A stretch of 40,963 nucleotides of DNA, from positions 1-40,963 of the forward strand of contig CAMJZA010000029.1 of assembly GCA_946410085.1 (NCBI GenBank). The letters run 5' to 3'. Under the pieces are notes generated by a model. The model had not been told where the DNA came from. It saw only the letters and a program-made list of their open reading frames with translations, and searched no databases. Numbering within the stretch: the first letter of the stretch is position 1; every line of letters begins with the position of its first letter. This document shows, one piece after another, positions 1 through 8,381 of this stretch. The position numbers were made by a program, and so were the translations under genes. This stretch comes from an uncultured Treponema sp. (GTDB taxonomy: Bacteria; Spirochaetota; Spirochaetia; Treponematales; Treponemataceae).

Positions 1-70
<70 letters not shown>

Positions 71-84
71 GTAAAAGATGATTT

Positions 85-113
85 ATCATAGCAGAATCAG
101 GCAGCCTCGTCAA
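85..113 (-). promoter_or_regulatory. Sigma-70-type promoter of tRNA-Ala
   Basis: On the minus strand a TTGACG -35 box (108-113) and a TATGAT -10 box (85-90) are separated by exactly 17 bp. The expected start, near 78, is about 8 nt before the mature tRNA 5' end at 70. Confidence 0.75.
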
Positions 114-186
114 GTAGCAGGGGCCGGAATTCACGAAAAAAGCGTTTTTGGTGCCGCAGAAGCTGCAGCCTTCTGGTCCGAGCCCC

Positions 187-840
187 TTACTGAATCATCA
201 TGATGAAGGCGTCGATAAAGGCGTCTACCTTGTCCAGCCCCTTGCCTTCGGCAGGGAGGGAAAAGAGCTCTCCTTCCCCGGACGCAGGGCTGTTTACGAC
301 GAGCTGCTTGCGGTCCTGCAGGTAGTTTTCCAGCATGTTCTTGATGCCGGCGCAGAACCAGCGGCTTGCCGTCTGGATGTTCTCTTCCGGGAGCTTGAGC
401 TTGCCGAAAGCAATGAGGGACTTCATGACGGTCTGCGTGTCGGCGAGGATCTTCGCATCCTGCCTTTCGATAATCCGGACTGCATCGCTGGAAAAGTATT
501 TCTGGCTTTCGACAAAGGTGTAAATCTGGAAAAGGGGAGCCTTTTCGTGCATCTTGAAATAACGGTTGACGATGCCCTTAAAGACGACCTGCGCGGGGTA
601 CTTCTTGGTGACGGCATCGATATCCCGGGGAGTAAAGGTAATGGCATCGATGTATTCGGCACAGGAGGCAAAGGTCTGCTTTACGATGTCTTCCCGGCTT
701 TCAAAGTGGTTGTAGAGTGAGGCCTTCTTAATGCCTATCTTGTCGGCGATATCCTTGAGGCTCGTTTCCCCTGCGGACCGCATGAACGCTTCGTCCAGCA
801 GTGCCTTGATAATAGCGTCCTTTGAAACCTTCACTCCCAT
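187..840 (-). CDS. TetR/AcrR-family transcriptional regulator
   Basis: A 217-residue protein with the TetR layout. The N-terminal helix-turn-helix (about residues 15-50) reads SLKDIADKIGIKKASLYNHF, very close to the family consensus including the closing Y-x-H-F. The helical C-terminal ligand-binding/dimer domain is not recognisable as a specific subfamily. The ATG at 840 is preferred over the in-frame ATG at 864 because GGGAG lies about 7 nt before it, while the upstream codon has no Shine-Dalgarno sequence. The gene stands alone between the tRNA and the glycosylation genes, so its target is unknown. A regulator of an efflux pump or of lipid genes would be usual for the family. That role is inference only. 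Confidence 0.9.
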   Translation of the reverse strand: MGVKVSKDAIIKALLDEAFMRSAGETSLKDIADKIGIKKASLYNHFESREDIVKQTFASCAEYIDAITFTPRDIDAVTKKYPAQVVFKGIVNRYFKMHEKAPLFQIYTFVESQKYFSSDAVRIIERQDAKILADTQTVMKSLIAFGKLKLPEENIQTASRWFCAGIKNMLENYLQDRKQLVVNSPASGEGELFSLPAEGKGLDKVDAFIDAFIMMIQ

Positions 841-885
841 CTGGCAGCTCCCGTGAGTCTTCACTGAAATTTGTCAATCTCTTCC

Positions 886-914
886 ATTCTATCCCAAGAA
901 AGCTTTGTTGTAAA
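886..914 (-). promoter_or_regulatory. Candidate promoter of the TetR-type gene
   Basis: On the minus strand TTTACA (909-914) and TAGAAT (886-891) are 17 bp apart. They lie 46-74 bp before the chosen start codon at 840. Two mismatches from consensus. Confidence 0.5.
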
Positions 915-1002
915 GGACTGTGGAAGGGGTGATTTTCAGCAGGAAAGCTGCTGTTCTACGGCAGTCGGCGCAGGACGGCCGGGAGCGCATTCTTTGCCAG
1001 CG

Positions 1003-2862
1003 TCATTTTGCGGCCTTGGCCTTGAGTTCATCGTAGGAATCGAACATGAAGGCCGTGTAGCGGTCGGACTGGTACAGGACCTTCGCCCCCGCCTTGAGCA
1101 GGCGGCTCGGCAGCGGCCGCCCCATCTCTCCCGCTTCGAAGGCGCAGAATACCTTGCCCGCGGGCCGTTCGGTCATGTGCCGCACTTCCTGCAGCCAGGG
1201 GTAGATGGCGTCCACGTCGTCAAGGTCCTGCCCCGGCTTGGTAAAGAAGGTGTCCGTCCAGCTGTACATGTCTATTTTCCCGTCGGACAGTTCTATCATG
1301 ACGTCTGCGTTCCAGTAGGAGGCGTAACCGGCGTGGATATCCTGTTCCAGCGCTGCCTTGACGATGAGGCGGCGGTCTGCGTTCATGTCGGTCTTGTAAA
1401 AGTTGTAGCTCGCCTGTCCGCAGGCGGTAAAGATGATGAAGAATGCGGCAAGCAGGAACTTGACGGCCTTGCTCTTGTGCAGCGCCTGCACTGCCTGCAG
1501 GATGACGATGAAGAGGAAGGGCATGATCGGCAGGATGTAGCCGCCTGAGACACCCATCGAGGCAAAGCTCGTGACCAGGGCAAAGAAGATGAGGGCGGTC
1601 GAAAGGAAGAGTGCCGGTGCCTTCTGTGCAAAGCTGAAGCTGCCGCTCTTTACGATGAATCGGATTGAAAGCAGCATGCCGCCGGTCAGGGTAAAGCAGA
1701 CCCCGTTCCTGAACAGGGCTTCGGAAATAAGGGGCCGTTCCGTCGTGAGGCCTATGTTGTCCAGAAAGCCGTTCACCATGACCAGCAGTTTTTCCAGGTT
1801 GAACTTCGTGTATTCTTCACTCGACCAGGTGCGGAAGCTGTAGATTCTGCTCAAAAGTCCCGCATTGACCACGTAGCCCAGCCCGGCGGCTGCCAGCAGC
1901 AGGAGGGAAGCGGCCAGCAGGTCATTTTCACCGCCCGTACCGCAGTAGTGCACCAGCCTGTCCTGCCTCCGTCCGTTATAGAAGAAGGCGAGCGCAGTGA
2001 TGAAGAAGGGCACGTAGAGGAGGAAGAGCATTCTGATGCCTTCAAAGCCGTTGAGCAGGGCAAGGAGGCAGAGCAGGGCATAATATATGTAGACTTTGAG
2101 CCTGCTTTGTTCTTTGAGGCAGTACAGGACACCGCCGACGGTCAGCAGGATCGTCGTTGCATAGCAGGAGTACCAGAGCCCGTACATGGACATGTACAGG
2201 TACATCTTGGACATGGGCAGCATGAGGCAGGAGCAGAGCAGCGAACAGTATTGCCAGCTCAGGCCCACGGCACGGCCGACCAGAACGGCGGACAGGCAGA
2301 GGACAACGAGGTGCAGGGCAATGCCGACGATCTTGACTGCGTACCAGGAGGAGAAGATCTTGAACAGGGGGACAAAGATGATCTGCTGGTTTACGACGCG
2401 GAGGGCGGTCGAATAGTAGATGTCTTTCGTAAAAAGCTTGCCCTGCTGTGCAAGGATTTTAGCGATGAGCAGTTCGGATGCCGTATCGGAGTCGGTCAGG
2501 TAGCTGCCGTAGGGAATGAGCCAGCAGAGGAAGCAGATGAAAAGCCCCGCCGGAACAAGGATGCTCAGGATCTTGAGCTGAAAGCGGAAGCTCTTTTCGT
2601 CAGCATGGAGGAAGTCGATGACAAGGAGGCCGAGCGCAAGGGCGCAGAAGCCCGCCGCACTGAAAAGCTCCCGGTAGCGGCCGGGATGTCTGGGGGCCTT
2701 GCCCTTGAGGGAACTGAGCAGGAACAGCAGGGCTTCCTGAACGGGCGGCAGAAGCAGGATGAGTCCGCAGGCGGCGGCACAGGCACAGATGACCGTCGCA
2801 AGGGGCTTCCAGTGCCTGAAGAGGAACCTGGCGGCAGGGCTGTCGGTAAGTGTTGTTTCCAT
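1003..2862 (-). CDS. Multi-pass membrane protein, probable surface-glycosylation enzyme
   Basis: 619 residues with about 12 hydrophobic membrane-spanning segments spread over residues 15-500, followed by a soluble C-terminal part of about 110 residues. It starts one base after the stop of the glycosyltransferase at 2864-3820, so the two are co-transcribed and probably coupled. In bacteria a GtrB/ArnC-like polyprenyl-phosphate sugar transferase is commonly paired with a polytopic GtrII- or PMT-like enzyme that moves the sugar from the lipid carrier to the surface acceptor. The size and topology fit that role, but no signature motif of a named family is evident. The start at 2862 (METTLTDS) is preferred to a start further upstream that would lie inside the preceding gene. 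Hypothetical membrane protein is the safe call. Confidence 0.8.
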   Translation of the reverse strand: METTLTDSPAARFLFRHWKPLATVICACAAACGLILLLPPVQEALLFLLSSLKGKAPRHPGRYRELFSAAGFCALALGLLVIDFLHADEKSFRFQLKILSILVPAGLFICFLCWLIPYGSYLTDSDTASELLIAKILAQQGKLFTKDIYYSTALRVVNQQIIFVPLFKIFSSWYAVKIVGIALHLVVLCLSAVLVGRAVGLSWQYCSLLCSCLMLPMSKMYLYMSMYGLWYSCYATTILLTVGGVLYCLKEQSRLKVYIYYALLCLLALLNGFEGIRMLFLLYVPFFITALAFFYNGRRQDRLVHYCGTGGENDLLAASLLLLAAAGLGYVVNAGLLSRIYSFRTWSSEEYTKFNLEKLLVMVNGFLDNIGLTTERPLISEALFRNGVCFTLTGGMLLSIRFIVKSGSFSFAQKAPALFLSTALIFFALVTSFASMGVSGGYILPIMPFLFIVILQAVQALHKSKAVKFLLAAFFIIFTACGQASYNFYKTDMNADRRLIVKAALEQDIHAGYASYWNADVMIELSDGKIDMYSWTDTFFTKPGQDLDDVDAIYPWLQEVRHMTERPAGKVFCAFEAGEMGRPLPSRLLKAGAKVLYQSDRYTAFMFDSYDELKAKAAK

Positions 2863-2863
2863 G

Positions 2864-3820
2864 TCAGTATGTCCTTTCACTGATGATGTAGCGGGGACGC
2901 TTTTTGGTCTCCATATAGATTTTTCCGATGTATTCTCCGATGATTCCCAGGCTGATGAGCTGGACGCCCGAAACAAAGCAGATGATGCAGGTCGTCGACG
3001 CCCATCCGGCGACGGTCTTGCCCCGGATGACCTGGATGACCGACCAGACGACGCCGATGAAGCTCACGAAGGCGATGAAGAGGCCGAACAGGGAGATGAA
3101 GTGCAGGGGCTTGACGGACAGGCTCGTAATGCCGTCAAGGGCAAGGCTGATCATTTTGGTCAGCGGATAGTGGCTTTCCCCGGCAAGGCGTTCGTTCCGC
3201 TCATAGAGGACGGTCCCGCTCTTAAAGCCGACGAGGGGAAAGAGGCCCCGCAGAAAGAGGTTGACTTCTTCAAAACCGGAAAAAGCTTCGAGGACTTCGC
3301 TGGAGACGAGCCGGTAGTCGGCATGGTTGAATACGACTTCCGCCCCCATGCTGCCGAGCAGCCTGTAAAAGCCTTCCGCCGTACAGCGCTTGAAGAAGCT
3401 GTCCTTCTTCCGGCTGGAACGGACGCCGTAGACTATCCTGCAGCCTTCGTCCCGGTATTTGCGGACCATCTCGTCCATCGCGTTGATGTCGTCCTGTCCG
3501 TCGCAGTCAATCGAAATTGTGATGTCGCACTTACCCCGGGCTTCCATGAGACCGGACAGGAGGGAACTCTGGTGGCCCCGGTTGCGGCTCTGGGAAATGC
3601 CGATGAAATGCCCGTCCTGCCGGGCAAGTCCCCGTATGATGTCCCAGGTGGAATCCCTTGAACCGTCGTTGACGAAGAGAATGCGGCTGGAATCGCTGAT
3701 GAGGCCGTCCGAAACGAGCTGGCGCAGTTTTTCGAGAAAGCGGGGAGCCGTGAGGGGCAGGACTTTTTCTTCATTATAACAGGGAACCACTATCCAAAGC
3801 TGGGGAAGGGCCGTCGACAC
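2864..3820 (-). CDS. Family 2 glycosyltransferase, GtrB/ArnC-like (polyprenyl-phosphate sugar transferase)
   Basis: 318 residues. The N-terminal GT-A domain has WIVVPCYNEEKVL near residue 9, FVNDGSRDSTWD near 48 and ISIDCDGQDD near 100, the nucleotide-sugar and metal-binding signature of GT2. The C-terminal third holds two membrane helices (FISLFGLFIAFVSFIGVVW and a second around LISLGIIGEYIGKIY), which is the GtrB/DPM1-bacterial layout. The family loads a hexose or modified sugar onto undecaprenyl phosphate at the inner face of the membrane. The start is GTG at 3820, supported by AGGAG 6 nt upstream; the ATG-lacking N-terminus begins directly before the GT motif. It is first in a two-gene operon with the membrane protein at 1003-2862. 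Confidence 0.93.
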   Translation of the reverse strand: MSTALPQLWIVVPCYNEEKVLPLTAPRFLEKLRQLVSDGLISDSSRILFVNDGSRDSTWDIIRGLARQDGHFIGISQSRNRGHQSSLLSGLMEARGKCDITISIDCDGQDDINAMDEMVRKYRDEGCRIVYGVRSSRKKDSFFKRCTAEGFYRLLGSMGAEVVFNHADYRLVSSEVLEAFSGFEEVNLFLRGLFPLVGFKSGTVLYERNERLAGESHYPLTKMISLALDGITSLSVKPLHFISLFGLFIAFVSFIGVVWSVIQVIRGKTVAGWASTTCIICFVSGVQLISLGIIGEYIGKIYMETKKRPRYIISERTY

Positions 3821-4059
3821 TGTATGCTCCTGGAACCTGGGGATTTATGATGTATATAAGGCATGCTAGTGCACATTATATGGAAAAGAAGTATATAGCT
3901 TTTTGCCCGGAATGACAAGGCTCGCTGGTTCGCACGGTCGCCGCAGCCGGCTCTCCGGTTCGCAAGGCTCGCCGGGCTGATGTCCGTGTCCGCCGGGCAG
4001 CCTGCAGGACTGCGGTCAGCTTGCAAAACTGCGGCACACGCGCTATGCTCTATCCTGTC
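3821..4059. other. Divergent intergenic region between two glycosyltransferase units
   Basis: This 239-bp gap separates the minus-strand GT operon from the plus-strand GT2 gene. The left half is AT-rich and contains, on the minus strand, TATAAT near 3873, a candidate -10 without a good -35. The right half (3915-3985) carries imperfect direct copies of a GGCTCGC-type sequence. No ORF with a ribosome site was found here. Confidence 0.35.
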
Positions 4060-5103
4060 ATGCTGAGCATAATCATACCCGTCTATAACAGCGAAAAATA
4101 CCTGGCTTCCTGCATCGAATCGGTACTGGCGCAGACCTATACCGGCTTTGAACTGCTGCTTGTCGATGACTGTTCGACCGACACGAGCCCCGCCATCTGC
4201 GAGTCCTTTGCCGCACGGGACTCCCGCGTCCGCGTCATCCGTCATGCGGAAAACCGGGGCATTTCCGGCACCCGTTACGACGGCTTTCGTGCGTCTGCGG
4301 GGGAATTCATCAGTTTCATCGACAATGACGACCTGCTCCCCCGGCGGGCCTACGAGATTATGATGGCAGACATCGGGGACTGCGATATGTCCGTCGTCAG
4401 TTCGGAGGGGGCTGACGGGGATGCGGTCAAAAAGCGGCTTGCCGAGATTGACGCCGCCGCTGCCGGGCCGGTGAAGTCCGAGCGCATGAGCGGGCTTTCG
4501 GCATACGAGCTTTTAAAGTCCGGCCGCTGCGCGTACGGGGACATCGGCGGTCCCTGGGGCAAGGTCTATGCGAGACAGCTGGTTGAACGGACCCTGGAGC
4601 TGACCCTGCCGTATAAAGACAGTCTTCCCTGGTCGTATTTTGAAGACTGCCTCTTCATTCCCCTCTGCTATCCCCTTGCGCCGAACGTCGTCCTGCACGA
4701 TTTTCCCGGCTACCTGCACCGGGGCGGGGGCCTTTCCTTCCGGACAAAGCCGACCCCCTACCTCTACGGCTGCATCGGGGCGGGGAACGTCGTGCTGGAG
4801 TTCTATCGGGAGCGGGGCTTCCGCCGCCTCTACGAGCTCTACATCGGCCAGCATCTGGTCTACCTGCAGAGCATATGGTGGCGGATAGACCGCTTTGAAG
4901 ACGATGCGGAAAAGCGGCAGGCCTACCTGCCCATGATAGACGAAGCCTTTGCCAGATACTGCCCCGACTGCCTGGCGTCCCCGGAATCCTCTTTGTCCGA
5001 AAAGCTTACGGCCTTTCTCTTTGCCGGAGCCCGCCCCCTGTGGAAGCTGCTGATCGGAAATCTGCTGCTTGCCCGGAAATACCGGCGGGCCGTGCGTGAC
5101 TGA
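4060..5103 (+). CDS. Family 2 glycosyltransferase
   Basis: 347 residues from ATG 4060. The protein opens with MLSIIIPVYNSEKYL and has LLVDDCSTDTS near residue 40 and SFIDNDDLLP near 85 (the DxD metal site), all typical of GT2 enzymes that build capsule, LPS-like or exopolysaccharide chains. The C-terminal part is a variable acceptor domain without predicted membrane helices. In-frame upstream starts exist at 4045 (ATG) and 4021 (TTG), none with a convincing Shine-Dalgarno sequence. 4060 is chosen because GT2 proteins normally begin at this motif. It is transcribed away from the GtrB-like unit and may serve the same surface glycan, which is inference from position. Confidence 0.9.
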   Translation: MLSIIIPVYNSEKYLASCIESVLAQTYTGFELLLVDDCSTDTSPAICESFAARDSRVRVIRHAENRGISGTRYDGFRASAGEFISFIDNDDLLPRRAYEIMMADIGDCDMSVVSSEGADGDAVKKRLAEIDAAAAGPVKSERMSGLSAYELLKSGRCAYGDIGGPWGKVYARQLVERTLELTLPYKDSLPWSYFEDCLFIPLCYPLAPNVVLHDFPGYLHRGGGLSFRTKPTPYLYGCIGAGNVVLEFYRERGFRRLYELYIGQHLVYLQSIWWRIDRFEDDAEKRQAYLPMIDEAFARYCPDCLASPESSLSEKLTAFLFAGARPLWKLLIGNLLLARKYRRAVRD

Positions 5104-5126
5104 TTTTCAGCGTAACTGATTTTCTG

Positions 5127-5155
5127 TTGCTTTCCCGCCTGTTTCCGTATATAAT
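5127..5155 (+). promoter_or_regulatory. Promoter of the phosphorelay operon
   Basis: TTGCTT (5127-5132) and a perfect TATAAT (5150-5155) are 17 bp apart. They sit about 55-80 bp before the GTG start at 5209, inside the gap after the glycosyltransferase. Confidence 0.75.
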
Positions 5156-5208
5156 AGCAGAAAGGCTGTGCTTTCCGAAGCGCCTTTAAAAAAGTCAGGA
5201 GAGAGAAC

Positions 5209-5976
5209 GTGCAGGGATGGGTTTTACTCATCGATTCAGACAGGGACCGCCTCAAATCCGTGAGCAGGATGCTCCTGTCCTCGGGCATGCGGGTCAGCTG
5301 TGCCGTTTCATCACAGGCTGCCGCTTCTTTTCTTGCCCAGCATCTTCCTGACCTCATCATGGTGTCCGACGGCCTGCCCGGCGGACGGGAACTGGCGGAG
5401 GCCCTGAAGGCCGATTCCCGTCTGCGGAACCTGCCCCTCCTCTTTCTGGCGCCGGGTGCCGGGTCCGGGGCTGCGCTCACTGCGGAACAGCCGGCGCTGC
5501 CGTTTCCCGGGCCTGCACGGGAGTCTCCTTCTGTTCCGCCCCTTTCCCGGCCGCAGCAGGCAGCATCTGCCGGAACACCGCCCGCCGGGGCTTTCCCCCC
5601 GCTCGAAGGCATTTCCTATACGGATGCCGTTACGAACTGCGGCGGCGAGGAAATCCTCAGGACCGTGTTCAGGAAGTTCTATGAGTCCATCGAGGAGCGG
5701 GCAGCGGCAATAGAAGGCTTTGTCGCCGCCGCCAACTGGCAGGACTACCGCATTGCCGTCCATTCCCTCAAGTCTTCTGCCCGCCTTATCGGGGCAATCG
5801 AGCTTTCCGACGATGCGAAGGATCTGGAAGCCGCCGCGAATGAGCGGAGGACGGACGCGATCGTTGCCGGAACACCGGCCCTCCTGGATCTGTACCGGAG
5901 CTATCGGCAGAAGCTCAGCCCCCTGTTCCCGCAGGCCGGCGGCGCAGGCGGCATCCCTGCGGAGGGGAAGGTATAG
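5209..5976 (+). CDS. Degenerate receiver domain fused to an HPt phosphotransfer domain
   Basis: 255 residues. Residues 1-85 follow a receiver fold (WVLLIDSDRDRL, then PDLIMVSDGLPGG), but the position of the phosphoacceptor Asp appears to be Ser, with an Asp one residue later. The Thr and Lys of the active site are also absent. A Pro/Ala-rich linker (about 90-130) leads to an HPt domain with VHSLKSSARLIGA, where His185 is the expected phosphorylation site. GTG 5209 is supported by AGGAGAG about 7 nt upstream. It is the first gene of an operon with two hybrid kinases, 5 bp before the next gene, so it probably accepts phosphate from their receivers. No DNA-binding output partner is encoded here. 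Confidence 0.85.
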   Translation: MQGWVLLIDSDRDRLKSVSRMLLSSGMRVSCAVSSQAAASFLAQHLPDLIMVSDGLPGGRELAEALKADSRLRNLPLLFLAPGAGSGAALTAEQPALPFPGPARESPSVPPLSRPQQAASAGTPPAGAFPPLEGISYTDAVTNCGGEEILRTVFRKFYESIEERAAAIEGFVAAANWQDYRIAVHSLKSSARLIGAIELSDDAKDLEAAANERRTDAIVAGTPALLDLYRSYRQKLSPLFPQAGGAGGIPAEGKV

Positions 5977-5981
5977 CCTCT

Positions 5982-8381
5982 ATGGACACGAAGCTTGAGC
6001 GGAAGGAGGAGATCCTCGAAGCCCACCGGTCGGCACTGACCGTTGCAAGCCTGCTCTTTATTGCCCTCATCGTCGAAACGCTGGTCATGCAGTGGGAGAC
6101 CTGGGCGGTTGCATACCTGCTCGTCGGCATCCTGCTGATGTGGCTCTGCCATTTTTCCCGCACGATTTCGCTGAAGCACCGGGTCCCCCTGTATGTGGTC
6201 ATCATACTCGGTACCTTTTTCTTTTACGGCATTCACAAGACCAGTCTTTTTGACGTACCGATCATCGGCATCATCATGCTTTCCGTGTTCCTCATGATGG
6301 AATGTGACTGGGCAATCTATCTGGGAGGTGTCTTTTATTTCCTGGTCCTTGTCTGGCAGTTCCTTGTCCTGCGGAATACGGATGCCCTTGTTTCGACGCT
6401 CGAAGTTTCCCGTCTGGTTATGGACATCGTTGCCGTCGTGATTGCGACCGTGTCGACGAAGGACGTGAGCAAACGCAGGAAGAAGTATCAGGACCGCATC
6501 CTGGAAGTCGTTTCCGAGCTGGAGGAAATGAACCGGCAGACGGAAAACTTCATGGCGAACGTTTCGCACGAACTGCGGACGCCGATAAATGCGGTCTCGG
6601 GCATCGGCGAGTCCCTCCTGAAAAAGGAGCAGGATCCGCAGAAGCGGAAGGAACTGCTTGCCATCAGGCGGGCGGGCCAGCGGCTCTTTTACCAGATCAG
6701 CGATGTCCTTGACTATACGGAAATGGGATTAAAGCGGCTCAAGGTCAGCGAGGGCCCCTACAGCATCGCTTCGACCGTCAACGACATCGTTACTGCCCTG
6801 CGGGAGCGGGACGACAAGCCTGCCGTGGAACTCCTGTTCGACGTGGACTCCCGCATTCCCTCCGTCCTGCTCGGCGATGAAGGAAAGATACGCAAGATCC
6901 TCCGCCACCTGATCGAAAACTCGATAAAGTATACGCAGGAAGGTGCCGTCTACGTCAAGGTCACTTCGTTCAGGAAGGATTACGGGGCAAACCTGTTCAT
7001 CTCGATTTCCGATACGGGCGTCGGCATGAGCGAAGAGCAGCTGCATAAAATCTTCGGGCGGCTCTACCAGGCTGAACCGGACCATGCCCGGACGAGTACC
7101 GGCATCGGGCTGGGGCTCACCGTCGTATACGGCCTTGTCCAGAGCATGGGCGGCTTTATCCAGATAGAAAGCGAAGTCGGGAGCGGAACGGAAATCCATA
7201 TCAGCATTCCCCAGAAGGTGCTCGACGACACGCCCTGCATGGTCATCTCCAGCGAACGTTCCTTCTGCGTTGCCTACTGCTTCCGTACCGAAAAGTTCAG
7301 CAATCCGATGGTCCGGGAATACTATGAGCGCCTGATTTCGGTGATACAGGAGTCCCTGCCGGGAACGCTGATCCGGACGACCGACATGACCGGTCTGGAG
7401 CGGATAAACCAGCAGTACAGCCTGACCCACATCTTCACGGGACTTGATGTGTATGAGGCAAACCGGGCGTTCTTTACGGACGTTGCATCCCGTGTCCATG
7501 TGGTCGTCGTTGTTCCGCGGGATTTCCAGGGCCGCAGCCTCGGCCCCATACCGGTCATCAGGAAGCCCCTGTTCAGCCTGCCGCTGATAAACGCCCTCAA
7601 CGGTGCCTACCATGCGGAAGAGCCGGAGACGGGCATAGCCGCCCAGCGCTTTATCTGCCCGGGCCTCAGGACGCTCGTCGTTGACGACGATGAAATGAAC
7701 CTGCTGGTTGCAGAGGGAATCCTGAAGGACTACCAGATGCAGGTAACGCTTGCAAAGAGCGGCCGGGAGGCCATTGAACTGTGCAGGACGCGTTTTTATG
7801 ACCTCCTGCTGCTTGACCACATGATGCCGGAGATGGACGGCGTGGAATGCCTGCATATCCTGCGGCGGCTGAATCCCCATGCGGAAAAGGAGATGGTTGC
7901 CATTGCCTTTACGGCAAATGCCGTCAGCGGTGCGCGCGAGTTCTTCCTCGGGGAAGGCTTTGACGAGTTCATTTCCAAGCCGATAGAACTGCTGAGCTTT
8001 GAGCGGGTGCTCAGCCGAGTATTGCCGGCCTCGATGATCAAGCCCCTGCACCGGCTGTCGTCTCCCGGCATGGCAGAGGCCGTTGCCGCAGGACCGGCAG
8101 GCATGGCGGAACCTGAAGGCGGCAGCCTCCGGCTCTTTCATGCCCTGTACGATGCGCTTGATACGCTGGAAGCCGATAAGGTTGAACGCCTGATGCAGCA
8201 GATTGATGGCCTGCGCTATGGCGGAAGGTCGCTGGACGAACTGCTGCCCGGGGCGCGGGAAGCTGTTGCGCGCTTTGACTTTACGCCGGTGCAGGAGCAG
8301 ATAGGCCTGCTTCTGCGCCAGCTTGAGGCTGCGGGCGCAGCGGCGGGAGAAGGAGGCGAAGGAGGCAAAGATGGAAGGTAA
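5982..8381 (+). CDS. Hybrid sensor histidine kinase with receiver domain
   Basis: 799 residues. Residues 20-165 form about six hydrophobic membrane helices with short loops, so the input is membrane-embedded rather than a periplasmic domain. The HisKA domain has FMANVSHELRTPINAV with His196. The ATPase domain shows HLIENSIKYT (N box), DTGVGMS and GIGLGLTVV. A stretch around residues 410-540 looks like a degenerate receiver. A full receiver follows (TLVVDDDEMNLL, LLLLDHMMPEMDG with Asp612, FTAN, and SKPI with the conserved Lys). A C-terminal tail of about 110 residues has no clear domain and lacks an HPt His motif, consistent with the HPt being supplied by the preceding gene. The ATG at 5982 has purine-rich GGAGGGGAAGG upstream, and the end overlaps the next gene by 11 bp. 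Confidence 0.93.
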   Translation: MDTKLERKEEILEAHRSALTVASLLFIALIVETLVMQWETWAVAYLLVGILLMWLCHFSRTISLKHRVPLYVVIILGTFFFYGIHKTSLFDVPIIGIIMLSVFLMMECDWAIYLGGVFYFLVLVWQFLVLRNTDALVSTLEVSRLVMDIVAVVIATVSTKDVSKRRKKYQDRILEVVSELEEMNRQTENFMANVSHELRTPINAVSGIGESLLKKEQDPQKRKELLAIRRAGQRLFYQISDVLDYTEMGLKRLKVSEGPYSIASTVNDIVTALRERDDKPAVELLFDVDSRIPSVLLGDEGKIRKILRHLIENSIKYTQEGAVYVKVTSFRKDYGANLFISISDTGVGMSEEQLHKIFGRLYQAEPDHARTSTGIGLGLTVVYGLVQSMGGFIQIESEVGSGTEIHISIPQKVLDDTPCMVISSERSFCVAYCFRTEKFSNPMVREYYERLISVIQESLPGTLIRTTDMTGLERINQQYSLTHIFTGLDVYEANRAFFTDVASRVHVVVVVPRDFQGRSLGPIPVIRKPLFSLPLINALNGAYHAEEPETGIAAQRFICPGLRTLVVDDDEMNLLVAEGILKDYQMQVTLAKSGREAIELCRTRFYDLLLLDHMMPEMDGVECLHILRRLNPHAEKEMVAIAFTANAVSGAREFFLGEGFDEFISKPIELLSFERVLSRVLPASMIKPLHRLSSPGMAEAVAAGPAGMAEPEGGSLRLFHALYDALDTLEADKVERLMQQIDGLRYGGRSLDELLPGAREAVARFDFTPVQEQIGLLLRQLEAAGAAAGEGGEGGKDGR

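Noticed and set aside
937-953. Hairpin CAGCAG-GAAAG-CTGCTG as a terminator
   Set aside because: A short stem without a T-tract on either strand; not enough to call a terminator.
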